Source: Modestobacter excelsi | GTDB taxonomy: Bacteria; Actinomycetota; Actinomycetes; Mycobacteriales; Geodermatophilaceae | Assembly (NCBI RefSeq): GCF_005930495.1 | Contig: NZ_SJEX01000051.1 | Coordinates: forward strand, 1 to 36,503 | Reading direction: 5' to 3' | DNA length: 36,503 bases | Shown here: in pieces, positions 6,572 to 14,458 of the stretch | How positions within the stretch are numbered: the first letter of the stretch is position 1 | Layout: each line of letters opens with the position of its first letter | Program-made: the position numbers and the translations under genes | Notes under the pieces: model-generated | The model's database searches: none | What the model saw: the letters and a program-made list of their open reading frames with translations, nothing else | Told to the model about the DNA's origin: nothing

Positions 6572-8227
6572 ATGGGGCGGCACGCCTCCACACCGTCCCG
6601 CTCCAGGATCGCCGGCCGGCCCGCGCTGCTCGGCGGCCTGGCCGTCCTGCTGATCGCGGCAATCGGCCTCGGCCTGGTCTGGTGGCGGTCCGGGGACGAC
6701 GACGCCGAGGCGGCCGACTGCAGCGACCGGCAGACCGTGCGGGTCACTGTCGCGCCCGAGGTCGGCCCGCTGGTGGAGCGGCTGCTGTCCCGGCCGGAGC
6801 CGCTCGGCGGCGGCGCCTGCGCCGTGGCCGAGGTGACCGCCGAGGAACCGCTGCAGACCCTGGCGTCGGTCGGGGCGCTGGACGCCGCCGCCCTCCCGCA
6901 GGTGTGGGTGCCCGACTCCTCGCTGTGGACCGCCCGCGCCGGCGGTGCCGACGTGCAGGCCGCCGGCTCGCTGGCCTCCTCACCGCTGGTGCTGGCCACC
7001 AGCCGCGCGGCAGCCGACCAGCTGGGGTGGACCAGCACGCCGCCCACCTGGGGTCAGGCGCTCGGCACCGGCCGCCCGCTCGCCGTCCCCGACCTGACCG
7101 CGAGCGCCGAGGGACTGTCCGCGCTGGCCGCCGTCCGGCAGTCGCTGGGTGGCGGCGCGGACGCCGACAACGCCGTCGTGGCGGCGGTGCTCGCCGCCGG
7201 CCGCGGGGAGGTCCCCTCCCCCGCCGACGCGCTGACGGCCGGCACCGAGGGCGGCGCCGACGCGCCGCTGGTGCCGGTGAGCGAGCAGGAGGTGCTGGCG
7301 GCCAACACCGCGGCCGGCTCGGACTCGCTGGTCGCGGTCTACCCCAGCGACGGCTCGCCGTCCCTCGACTACCCGGTGCTGCAGGTCGGCGCGGCCGACG
7401 CCGCCCACCCGGAGGCGGTGGACGCCGTCGTGCGGACCCTGACCGCCGCCTCGGCCGCCACCCAGGTGCGCGCCGCCGGCTTCCGCGACCAGGAGGGCAG
7501 CGCTCCCGAGGGCGCCGGGCCGGACACCGGGGTGCAGGAGGCGGCGCCCGCGTCGCTGGAGCTGGACGCCGCCGCACTGCAGGGACTGCTCGGGCGGTTG
7601 TCCAGCCTGGCCACGCCGTCCCGGCTGCTGACCGTCGTCGACGTCTCCACCTCGATGAGCGCCCCGGCCGGCGACGGGACCCGGGCGACCCTGGCCCGGG
7701 ACGCGACCAAGAGCGCGCTGACCCTGCTGCCGGACTCCTACTCCGGGGGCGTCTGGGCGTTCGCCTACCGGCTCGACGGCGACCGGGACTACGTGGAGCT
7801 GGCCCCGCTCCGCCAGTTCGGCGCCGACGCCGGCGGCCAGACCCAGCGCGAGCTGATCGACGGGCAGTTCGACAGCCTGCCCGGCCTGCTCTCCCCCGGC
7901 GGCACCGGGCTGTACGACACCACGCTGGCCGCCGTCCGCGCCGCCCAGAACGCCTACGACCCCGCCTCGGTGAACAGCGTCGTCCTCATCACCGACGGCG
8001 AGAACGACGACGACACCGGCATCGGCCTCGACGAGCTGCTCAGCACGTTGCGGGCCGAGGCCGACCCGGACCGGCCGGTGAAGGTCGTCGGGATCGCGCT
8101 CGGCCCGGACGCCGACCAGGGGGCGCTGCAGCAGATCGCGGACGCCACCGGCGGCGCCGCCTACGCGGCACTCGACCCGGAGGACCTGCAGAGCGTGCTC
8201 TTCGACGCCATCCGCCGCCGCAGCTAG
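6572..8227 (+). CDS. Membrane-anchored substrate-binding and VWA domain protein
   Basis: 551 residues. A transmembrane/signal-anchor segment (LLGGLAVLLIAAIGLGLVWW) lies at about residues 17-36. Residues ~50-330 form a type-II periplasmic binding-protein fold similar to bacterial solute-binding proteins, with a WGQALGTGRPLAVPD segment. Residues ~350-551 form a von Willebrand A domain. Its MIDAS metal site is visible as DVSTSMS near residue 356, a later Thr in GGTGLYDTT, and the Asp of ITDGEND. The module is extracytoplasmic and probably binds a ligand or partner in a metal-dependent way. GGAGAA precedes the ATG; an upstream ATG at 6503 is in frame but lacks a site. Its stop shares CTAG with the convergent GT9 gene. 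Confidence 0.85.
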   Translation: MGRHASTPSRSRIAGRPALLGGLAVLLIAAIGLGLVWWRSGDDDAEAADCSDRQTVRVTVAPEVGPLVERLLSRPEPLGGGACAVAEVTAEEPLQTLASVGALDAAALPQVWVPDSSLWTARAGGADVQAAGSLASSPLVLATSRAAADQLGWTSTPPTWGQALGTGRPLAVPDLTASAEGLSALAAVRQSLGGGADADNAVVAAVLAAGRGEVPSPADALTAGTEGGADAPLVPVSEQEVLAANTAAGSDSLVAVYPSDGSPSLDYPVLQVGAADAAHPEAVDAVVRTLTAASAATQVRAAGFRDQEGSAPEGAGPDTGVQEAAPASLELDAAALQGLLGRLSSLATPSRLLTVVDVSTSMSAPAGDGTRATLARDATKSALTLLPDSYSGGVWAFAYRLDGDRDYVELAPLRQFGADAGGQTQRELIDGQFDSLPGLLSPGGTGLYDTTLAAVRAAQNAYDPASVNSVVLITDGENDDDTGIGLDELLSTLRAEADPDRPVKVVGIALGPDADQGALQQIADATGGAAYAALDPEDLQSVLFDAIRRRS

Positions 8228-9216
8228 GAGGAGGACAGCAGCTGGTCGAGGGCTGCGGTCACCTCGGCGACGGTGATCCGGTCGAGCGCGGGGTCCAGCG
8301 TCGTCCCCCAGGGGTCGCCGGTGCCGTCGCCGTGCCACAGGACGACGTGCTGGCGCCGCGGCGGCGGGCCCCACAGCGCCGGTGACACCGGGCCGAACAG
8401 CACCACCGAGGGACGGCGGTAGGCGCTGGCCAGGTGCGCGACCCCGGTGTCCCCGCAGACCACGACCCGGGCCGCGGCGATGACGGCGGCCAGCTCCAGC
8501 GACGTCGTCCGGCCGGCCAGCACCGCGTCCACGCCCAGCCCGGCGCCGGCCGCGACGCCGAGCGCGAGGTCCCGCTCGGCCGGCCCGCCGGTGACCACGA
8601 CCTCGAGCCCGGACGCTGCCAGGTGCGCCGCGACGGCGGAGAACCGCTCCGGCGGCCAGCGCCGCCCCGGGAAGGCCGCGCCCGGGTGGACGACGGCGAC
8701 CCCGGGAGCCGGCGGGGCCAGGTCGGGCACCGCCAGGTCCAGCGCGTCCGGGTCGCAGTCGACGTCCAGACCCTCGGCGACCAGCCGGCACCAGCGCCGG
8801 ACCTCGTGCTCTCCCGCGTACCAGGTCGGCCCGGGATAGCCGGGGCTGTCGAAGGTGAGCAGCCGCTGCGGGTGCAGGTCCGCGACGACGACGTGCGACA
8901 GCGGTCCCTTGCCGTGCAGGTCGACCGCGAGCGCGGGCGGTGGGCCGCCCCAGTCCAGCGGCTCGAGCTCGACCGCGGGCAGCACCTCGTCGACGGCGTC
9001 GATCAGCGCGGCGAGCGGCTCGAGCGCCGGGGTGGTGGCCAGCACCAGCCGGTGGTCGGGGACCGCAGCCCGGATCCCCCGGATCGCCGGCACCCCGGTC
9101 AGCAGGTCCCCCAACCCCAACGGCCGGAGGACGACGGCCGTCTCGGCTCTCGGCGCCGAAGGCGAAGCCGTTCGGTCGCTTTTCGGCGCCGAAAGTGACG
9201 AGGGGGTGGTGCTCAT
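8224..9216 (-). CDS. Glycosyltransferase family 9 (heptosyltransferase-like), copy A
   Basis: 330 residues with the GT9 layout. The N-terminal nucleotide-sugar-independent domain begins VVLRPLGLGDLLTGVPAIRG. The C-terminal domain has HPGAAFPGRRWPPERF, VVTGGPAERDLA and the GT9 signature CGDTGVAHLASAY. GT9 enzymes transfer ADP-heptose onto LPS core in Gram-negatives; here the acceptor is unknown. This is the last gene of the heptose operon, and its ATG overlaps the HldE stop (ATGA). The first ~23 residues are encoded by a palindromic CGGCGCCG repeat (9148-9194) and are probably not part of the fold. The TAG stop overlaps the convergent gene's TAG. Confidence 0.88.
   Translation of the reverse strand: MSTTPSSLSAPKSDRTASPSAPRAETAVVLRPLGLGDLLTGVPAIRGIRAAVPDHRLVLATTPALEPLAALIDAVDEVLPAVELEPLDWGGPPPALAVDLHGKGPLSHVVVADLHPQRLLTFDSPGYPGPTWYAGEHEVRRWCRLVAEGLDVDCDPDALDLAVPDLAPPAPGVAVVHPGAAFPGRRWPPERFSAVAAHLAASGLEVVVTGGPAERDLALGVAAGAGLGVDAVLAGRTTSLELAAVIAAARVVVCGDTGVAHLASAYRRPSVVLFGPVSPALWGPPPRRQHVVLWHGDGTGDPWGTTLDPALDRITVAEVTAALDQLLSSS
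9148..9194. repeat. CGGCGCCG inverted-repeat element, copy A
   Basis: TCTCGGCGCCGAA at the left and TTTCGGCGCCGAAA at the right (itself a perfect 14-bp palindrome, 9181-9194) flank an inner CGAA/TTCG pair. The element sits inside the 5' coding end of GT9 copy A and is translated in frame as LSAPKSDRTASPSAPR. A related element occupies the same place in GT9 copy B. Confidence 0.7.
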
Positions 9217-10565
9217 ACGCGGGAGCGGGCGACCAGGGCGGTGGTCGAGTGGCCGTCCAGGTAGGGCAGGACGACGGCCTGGCCGCCCCAGCTCTGCAGC
9301 ACCGCGGCCTCGGGGAGGTCCGCGCCGGCGTAGTCGCCGCCCTTGGCCCAGACGTCGGGGCGGAGCTGGTCCAGCACGGCCGACGGGGTGTCCTCGTCGA
9401 AGACGACGACCGCGTCGACGAACTCCAGCGCCTCCAGCACCCGGGCCCGGTCGGTGGCGGTGACCAGCGGCCGGGTGGGCCCCTTGAGCCGGCGGACCGA
9501 GTCGTCGGAGTTGATGCAGACCACCAGGCAGTCGCCCAGCCCGCGGGCGGCCCGCAGCGTGGCGACGTGCCCGGCGTGCAGCAGGTCGAAGCAGCCGCCG
9601 GTGGCCACGACCGTCCCGCCGGCCGCGCGGACCCGGTCCAGCAGCGCGTCGACCCCAGGAGCCGGGGCGGTCGGCGAGTCGGGGACGGCGTCCCAGGCGG
9701 TGGCCCCGCCACGGGCGACGAACGCCCCGGCGGCGGCAACCGCCGCGGTGACCGCCTCGCCGGTGACCGCGCCACCGGCCAGCGCGACGGTGACCGCGGC
9801 AGCGAAGGAGTCCCCGGCCCCGCACGGGTCGCCGCCGGTCACCCGCACCGCCGGCACGACCATCGGGGCGCCCTCGCCGTAGGACAGCAGCGCACCCCGC
9901 GAGCCCAGGGTGACCGCGACCGCGCCGACCCCCCAGCGGGCGATCAGCGCCTGCGCCCGGGCCCCGACGGCGGCCAGCCCGTCGCCGGTGATGTCCGGCC
10001 CGGCCACCCGGGCGGCCTCGGCGCCGTTGGGGGTGACCAGCCGGGTCGAGGGCACCGGGTCGGCGCCGCGCGGGTGCGGGTCCCAGACCACCGGCCCGCG
10101 GGCGGCGGACAGGGCTGCGCGGACGTCGGCGGCCGACGTCGTCCCCCGGCCGTAGTCGGCGACCAGGACGGCGGCGGCGCTGCCGATCGCGGTGGCCGCG
10201 GCCGCCGGCAGCGCGCCGAAGGTGGCGGCCGACCCGCCGGTGTCCAGCCGCGCCACCGAGTGGTCGCCCACCCGGATCCGCTGCTTGACCGGGGTGGCGC
10301 TGGTCGCCGGGATCTCGATCAGCCGGACCCGGCCGGCGAGCAGCGCCCGCAGCCGCCGGGCCCCGTCGTCGTCGCCGAGCGGGGTCACCAGGACGACGTC
10401 GGCACCGGACCGGGCGGCGATGACCGCGGCCAGCGCCGCACCACCGGGGCGCTCCCGGCGCTCGACGTCCTCGACCACCGGCACCGGCGCGTCCGGGGTC
10501 AGCCGGGACGCCGTCCCGACCAGGTCGACGTCCAGGAGCGCGTCACCGACGACGACGATGCTCAC
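9213..10565 (-). CDS. hldE: Bifunctional heptose-7-phosphate kinase / heptose-1-phosphate adenylyltransferase (HldE-like)
   Basis: 450 residues in two domains. Residues ~1-300 are a PfkB/ribokinase-type kinase with GGAALAAVIAARSGADV near the start and the anion-hole/catalytic motif CGAGDSFAAA. Residues ~315-450 are a cytidylyltransferase fold with GGCFDLLHAGHVATL (the HxGH nucleotide motif), KGPTRPLV and KGGDYAGADLPEA. In the ADP-heptose pathway the two domains phosphorylate D-glycero-D-manno-heptose-7-phosphate at C1 and, after GmhB, add AMP. The start GTG overlaps the GmhA stop by 4 nt. Its full two-domain form fits HldE rather than HddA of the GDP-heptose route. Confidence 0.92.
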   Translation of the reverse strand: MSIVVVGDALLDVDLVGTASRLTPDAPVPVVEDVERRERPGGAALAAVIAARSGADVVLVTPLGDDDGARRLRALLAGRVRLIEIPATSATPVKQRIRVGDHSVARLDTGGSAATFGALPAAAATAIGSAAAVLVADYGRGTTSAADVRAALSAARGPVVWDPHPRGADPVPSTRLVTPNGAEAARVAGPDITGDGLAAVGARAQALIARWGVGAVAVTLGSRGALLSYGEGAPMVVPAVRVTGGDPCGAGDSFAAAVTVALAGGAVTGEAVTAAVAAAGAFVARGGATAWDAVPDSPTAPAPGVDALLDRVRAAGGTVVATGGCFDLLHAGHVATLRAARGLGDCLVVCINSDDSVRRLKGPTRPLVTATDRARVLEALEFVDAVVVFDEDTPSAVLDQLRPDVWAKGGDYAGADLPEAAVLQSWGGQAVVLPYLDGHSTTALVARSRV

Positions 10566-11230
10566 TCCACCACCTGCACGTGGTTCGCCGTCGCCACCCG
10601 CGCCGGCTCGGCGAGCACCGCGGCGTCGAAGGCGGCGCAGAGCAGGTGCAGCGCGACGAGGTGGCACTCCTGCACGGTCGCCGTCCACTCCGACTCGATC
10701 GCCAGGGTCTCGTGGGCGACGGCGGCCAGCGGGTTGGGCGCCGGGCCGGTCATCGCCAGCACGGTGAGGCCGCAGTCGCGGGCACGGCGGGCGGCGGTGA
10801 CGGCGTTCGGCGACCGGCCGGAGGTCGACATCAGCACGAGCACGTCCCCGGGCCGGCCGTGCGCCTCCACCTGGCGGGCGAAGAGCTCGTCGGCCGGGTA
10901 GTCGTTGGCGATCGCAGTCAGCGACGAGGTCTCGGCGTTCAGGCAGATCGCGGAGAACGGCGGCCGGTCGGCGCGGTAGCGGCCGACCAGCTCGGCGGTG
11001 AGGTGCTGGGCCTGGGCGGCGCTGCCGCCGTTGCCCGCGGCCAGCAGCCGGCCCCGGGACTCGCCGGTCAGCACGTCGGCCAGCAGCTGGCCCCAGCGGT
11101 CGAGGGTGTCGACGGAGTCGGTGAGCCCGCGCAGCGCCACGGTCAGCGAGGTGACGTGGTCGTGGCCGGTGAGGTGGGTGCAGGTGTCCGGCGAGACGAC
11201 CTCGGTGGACCGGTTCGGGGCGGTGCTCAT
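10562..11230 (-). CDS. gmhA: Phosphoheptose isomerase-like SIS protein (GmhA)
   Basis: 222 residues, a SIS domain with GmhA hallmarks: AAGNGGSAAQAQHLTAELVG for phosphosugar binding, STSGRSPNAVTAA, and the C-terminal TVQECHLVALHLLC carrying the catalytic His/Glu pattern. GmhA converts sedoheptulose-7-phosphate to D-glycero-D-manno-heptose-7-phosphate, the first committed step. It is slightly longer than the usual ~190 residues because of a ~30-residue N-terminal extension. ATG overlaps the stop of the GT4 gene (ATGA, 11227-11230). Other SIS proteins share the fold, but the adjacent HldE and GmhB domain make the heptose role likely. Confidence 0.9.
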   Translation of the reverse strand: MSTAPNRSTEVVSPDTCTHLTGHDHVTSLTVALRGLTDSVDTLDRWGQLLADVLTGESRGRLLAAGNGGSAAQAQHLTAELVGRYRADRPPFSAICLNAETSSLTAIANDYPADELFARQVEAHGRPGDVLVLMSTSGRSPNAVTAARRARDCGLTVLAMTGPAPNPLAAVAHETLAIESEWTATVQECHLVALHLLCAAFDAAVLAEPARVATANHVQVVE

Positions 11231-12441
11231 CGGGACTCCTCCAGCAGGACGGGCGTGCGGGCAGCGAGCACCTGGCGGTAGACGGCGTCGGTGTCGGCGA
11301 CGACGCGGGACCAGCGGTAGCGGGTGCGGGCCCGCCGGACGCCGGCGGCGCCGTAGGCGGCCCGCCGCTCGTCGTCGGCGAGCAGCGCGGCGAGGGCCGC
11401 GCCGAGGGCGGCCGGGTCGCGTGGCGGCACCAGGTCGCCGGTGACCCCGTCGGCGACGCTGTCGACCAGCCCGCCGACGGCGGTGGCGACGACGGGGCGG
11501 CCGCAGGCCATCGCCTCGAGCGGCGTGATGCCGAAGGGCTCGTACCAGGGCACCGCGAGGACGACGTCGGCCGAGCGGATCCAGCCCGGCACGTCGGCCC
11601 GGGCGACCGCGCCGGCGAACACCAGCCGGTCGGCGACCCCCACCGAGTCGGCGATGCCGCGCAGCCGCTGCACCTGGGGGTCGTCGTCGACCGCGTCGAC
11701 CGGCGGCCCGCCGACGACGACGAGCTCGGCGTCCGGCACCGCGGCCAGCGCCCGGACGGCGTCCTCTTGGCCCTTGCGCTCGACCAGCCGGCCGAGCACC
11801 AGCAGCCGCGGCCGGCCCGAGCGGGCGGCGACCGGGCCGCGCGGGGTGAACTCCGCGGTGTCCACGCCGCACGGCACGATCGAGACCCGGTCGCTGGACA
11901 GGCCCAGCCGGCGCAGCTCGAACACCTCGTCGCTGCAGGTGGCCACGACGTGGTCGACCTCGGCGCACAGCCCGCGCTCGAGGTCGATGCGCTGCTCGGG
12001 CGAGGTGTCGGCGTCGCCCTGGTGACGGCGCTTGACCGAGCCGAGCGCGTGGAAGGTCTGCAGCACCGGGATGCCGAGGTCGGCGGCGGCCTGCACGGCG
12101 GCCAGCCCGCTCATCCAGAAGTGCGCGTGCACGACGTCGGGCCGGGTGACCGGCCACTCGGCGTGCAGCACGTCGGCGAAGGCGGCCATGTGCTGCAGCA
12201 GGTCGTCCTTGGGCAGCGTGGTGGCCGGGCCGGCGGTCACGTGCGCGACGTCGTAGCCGTCGGCGGTGCGCACCCGGTCGGGCAGGTCGGGGTCGTCGCG
12301 GCGGGTGTGCACGGTGACCTCGTGGCCGCGGGTCGCCAGCCCGGCGGCCAGCGCGGCGACGTGCACGTTCTGCCCGCCGGCGTCCACCCCGCCGATGGCG
12401 GCGAGGGGTGAGGCGTGTTCGCTGACCAGGTCGATCCTCAT
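11227..12441 (-). CDS. GT-B glycosyltransferase, family 4 type
   Basis: 404 residues. The N-terminus reads SEHASPLAAIGGVDAGGQNV, the acceptor-side motif of GT4 enzymes related to sucrose-phosphate synthase and MshA. The C-terminal donor domain has VLGRLVERKGQEDAVRAL and the E-x7-E region YEPFGITPLEAMACGRPVV, then GGLVDSV. The donor is a nucleotide sugar and the reaction retaining by family rule; the actual sugar is not predictable. It lies in the middle of the heptose operon with 4-nt overlaps on both sides, so it probably adds a residue to the same glycan. Confidence 0.88.
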   Translation of the reverse strand: MRIDLVSEHASPLAAIGGVDAGGQNVHVAALAAGLATRGHEVTVHTRRDDPDLPDRVRTADGYDVAHVTAGPATTLPKDDLLQHMAAFADVLHAEWPVTRPDVVHAHFWMSGLAAVQAAADLGIPVLQTFHALGSVKRRHQGDADTSPEQRIDLERGLCAEVDHVVATCSDEVFELRRLGLSSDRVSIVPCGVDTAEFTPRGPVAARSGRPRLLVLGRLVERKGQEDAVRALAAVPDAELVVVGGPPVDAVDDDPQVQRLRGIADSVGVADRLVFAGAVARADVPGWIRSADVVLAVPWYEPFGITPLEAMACGRPVVATAVGGLVDSVADGVTGDLVPPRDPAALGAALAALLADDERRAAYGAAGVRRARTRYRWSRVVADTDAVYRQVLAARTPVLLEESR

Positions 12442-13403
12442 CGGGTCACCTCTTCCAGCAACCGGTCCCAGTCGGCGAGGAACCTCGCCAGCCCGTACCG
12501 CTCCAGCGCCGCCGCGCGGGCGGCCTTGCCGGCCAGCCGGGCCGCGTCCGGCTCGTGCACGAAGGTGCGCACCGCGTCGGCCAGCCGCTGCGGCCGGGTG
12601 GAGAGCACCCCGGCCTCGGCCGGGACCGCCTCCACGGCCTCCGTGGTGGCCAGCGCGACCACCGGCATGCCCAGGTGCATCGCCTCCAGCAGCGACAGCC
12701 CGAGGGAGGTCCAGCGCACCGGGTGCACGTACACCCGGCGGCGGGCCAGCTCGGCGTGCATCGCGGCCTGCGGCAGGTCCTCGAACAGGCCGAGCCGCTC
12801 CCGGTCGAGTCCATAGCTATCGTCGAGGCCGGTCAGCCCCATGCCGAAGACGTCCAGCGGGGCCGCCGAGGACAGCAGCGGCAGCAGGTCCCCGCCGGTG
12901 TACCGGCCACGCCGGACCGGCTCGTTCACCACGATCGCGGCCCGGGCCAGCTCGCCGGTGTACCGCTCGCCGGGGTCGACGATGCCGTGCTCGATGACGA
13001 CGGTCGGCGCCGTCCCGTTGTCGTAGAACAGCTGGTTGAAGTACGTGACGTGGGCGATCGGGATCTCGGCCTGGTCGGCGAGCGGGTGCCGGGTGTTCGG
13101 CACCGCCCCGTCGGGGGCGTTGTGCTCGAGGAAGACCGCGGGCAGGTCGTGTCCCGGCTCGCGGCCCAGCCACTCCCGGACGAGCGCGAGCTCGGACACC
13201 CGCTGCAGGACGACCACGTCGACGTCCTCGGTGCGCAGCTCTTCGGGGGTCACCTCGCGCACCGACGCCGGCCAGTCCCAGGTGCGCGCCCGGCCGAGCC
13301 CGTCGGGGCCCCGATCGGGGGTGACGGGCAGCAGGTACTCGTGCGGCCCCTGGACGAACGACGTCGTCCACGACCCGTGCACGTGCCAGAGCAGGACCTT
13401 CAT
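12438..13403 (-). CDS. Glycosyltransferase (GT4-like)
   Basis: 321 residues. The start MKVLLWHVHGSWTTSFVQG is followed by FLEHNAPDGAVPNTRHPLAD and HVTYFNQLFYDNGTAPTVV. A C-terminal GT-B donor domain follows, with HPVRWTSLGLSLLEAMHLGM and PVVALATTEAVEAVP in the E-x7-E position. It is shorter than canonical GT4 enzymes and I do not recognise a characterised homologue. It overlaps both neighbours by 4 nt (ATGA at 12438-12441 and 13400-13403), which ties it to the heptose glycan. Confidence 0.82.
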   Translation of the reverse strand: MKVLLWHVHGSWTTSFVQGPHEYLLPVTPDRGPDGLGRARTWDWPASVREVTPEELRTEDVDVVVLQRVSELALVREWLGREPGHDLPAVFLEHNAPDGAVPNTRHPLADQAEIPIAHVTYFNQLFYDNGTAPTVVIEHGIVDPGERYTGELARAAIVVNEPVRRGRYTGGDLLPLLSSAAPLDVFGMGLTGLDDSYGLDRERLGLFEDLPQAAMHAELARRRVYVHPVRWTSLGLSLLEAMHLGMPVVALATTEAVEAVPAEAGVLSTRPQRLADAVRTFVHEPDAARLAGKAARAAALERYGLARFLADWDRLLEEVTR

Positions 13404-14458
13404 GCGGTGACCAGCTTCTCGACGGCGGCGACGACGTCGGCCGCGGTGACGGAGGACAGGCAGGGGTGCCCGGGCACCGGGCACTCGCGGGCGCGGGTGT
13501 CCCGGCAGGGTGCCGACTGGTCACCGAGCAGCACGGTGGGGACGCCGTAGGGCGCCCAGCGCACGGCCGGCACGACCGGGGAGAACAGCGAGACGACCGG
13601 GGTGCCGACGGCGGCGGCCAGGTGCGCCGGGCCGGTGTTGCCGACGACCACCGCCGCGGCGCCGTCGAGCAGCGCGGCCATCCCGGCCAGCGTGGTCGCC
13701 CCGCCGAGGTCGGTGCCGCGGGTGCCGGCGACGGCCGCGGTGAGCTCCCGCTCTCCAGGACCGCCGGTGACCAGCACCTGCCAGCCCGCGTCGGCGAGCG
13801 CCTCGACGGCCTCCGCACAGCGGCCGGCCGGCCAGGCGCGCGCCGGCACCGAGGCACCGGGGTGGAGCACCACGTACCCGGGCGCGCGGTCGATCGACGG
13901 CAGCGGACGACGGACGGCGAGCCGCCCGTCGTCGCCGTCGGGCAGGTCGAAGCCGGCGGCCCGGGCCAGGGAGAGCGCGCGCTCGGGCTCGGGCAGGTCG
14001 TCGTCCACCCGGTGCCGGACGTCGAGCAGCGAGCCGGGGTAGTCGACGCTGATCGCTGAGATCCGGCCGACCCCGGCGGTGCGCAGCAGCAGCGCGAGCG
14101 GCAGCGGCGACTGGTGGAAGGAGGTGCTGAGGACCGCCTCGTCGACGCCCAGCGCCCGCACCCGCTCGGTGAGCGCGGCGAGGTCGGCGGCGTCGACGGG
14201 CTGGGGGGCGCCGTCGATCCACGGGCAGTGCCAGGTCAGAAGCTCGTCCACACCCGGGAGCAGCTCGGCGGCCGCGGTGCCCTGCGGGCTGGCCAGGAAG
14301 ACCACCCGGTCCGCGGCGGCGGCCACCGCCCGGACCAGCGGGCCCTGCAGCAGGACGTCCCCGGCGTTGTCCAGCCGCGCGACCAGCACCGTCCGCCCCG
14401 GTCTCGGCGCCGGAACCGGAGCCGCTTGCGGCGCCGAGAGCGGGGAAGGGGCGCTCAC
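13400..14458 (-). CDS. Glycosyltransferase family 9 (heptosyltransferase-like), copy B
   Basis: 352 residues with GT9 features: VLVARLDNAGDVLLQGPLVR at the N-terminus, STSFHQSPLPLALLLR, HPGASVPARAWPAGR, VTGGPGERELTAAVAG and the signature GNTGPAHLAAAVGTPVV near the C-terminus. A four-Cys stretch (CRDTRARECPVPGHPCLSS) close to the end is unusual and could bind metal or form disulfides. The GTG at 14458 overlaps the upstream stop as GTGA; a tandem GTG at 14461 is also possible. The N-terminal ~20 residues come from a CGGCGCCG palindromic element like that in copy A. Confidence 0.88.
   Translation of the reverse strand: MSAPSPLSAPQAAPVPAPRPGRTVLVARLDNAGDVLLQGPLVRAVAAAADRVVFLASPQGTAAAELLPGVDELLTWHCPWIDGAPQPVDAADLAALTERVRALGVDEAVLSTSFHQSPLPLALLLRTAGVGRISAISVDYPGSLLDVRHRVDDDLPEPERALSLARAAGFDLPDGDDGRLAVRRPLPSIDRAPGYVVLHPGASVPARAWPAGRCAEAVEALADAGWQVLVTGGPGERELTAAVAGTRGTDLGGATTLAGMAALLDGAAAVVVGNTGPAHLAAAVGTPVVSLFSPVVPAVRWAPYGVPTVLLGDQSAPCRDTRARECPVPGHPCLSSVTAADVVAAVEKLVTA
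14402..14440. repeat. CGGCGCCG inverted-repeat element, copy B
   Basis: Perfect 11-bp arms (TCTCGGCGCCG at 14402-14412, complement at 14429-14439) flank a 16-nt centre. It lies in the 5' coding end of GT9 copy B and is translated as LSAPQAAPVPAPR. The arms match those of copy A at 9148-9194; the centre has diverged. Confidence 0.65.

Noticed and set aside
6980-9775. Very long (931-residue) minus-strand frame
   Set aside because: It is a shadow of the VWA, GT9 and HldE genes with no recognisable domain; long false frames are expected at this GC.
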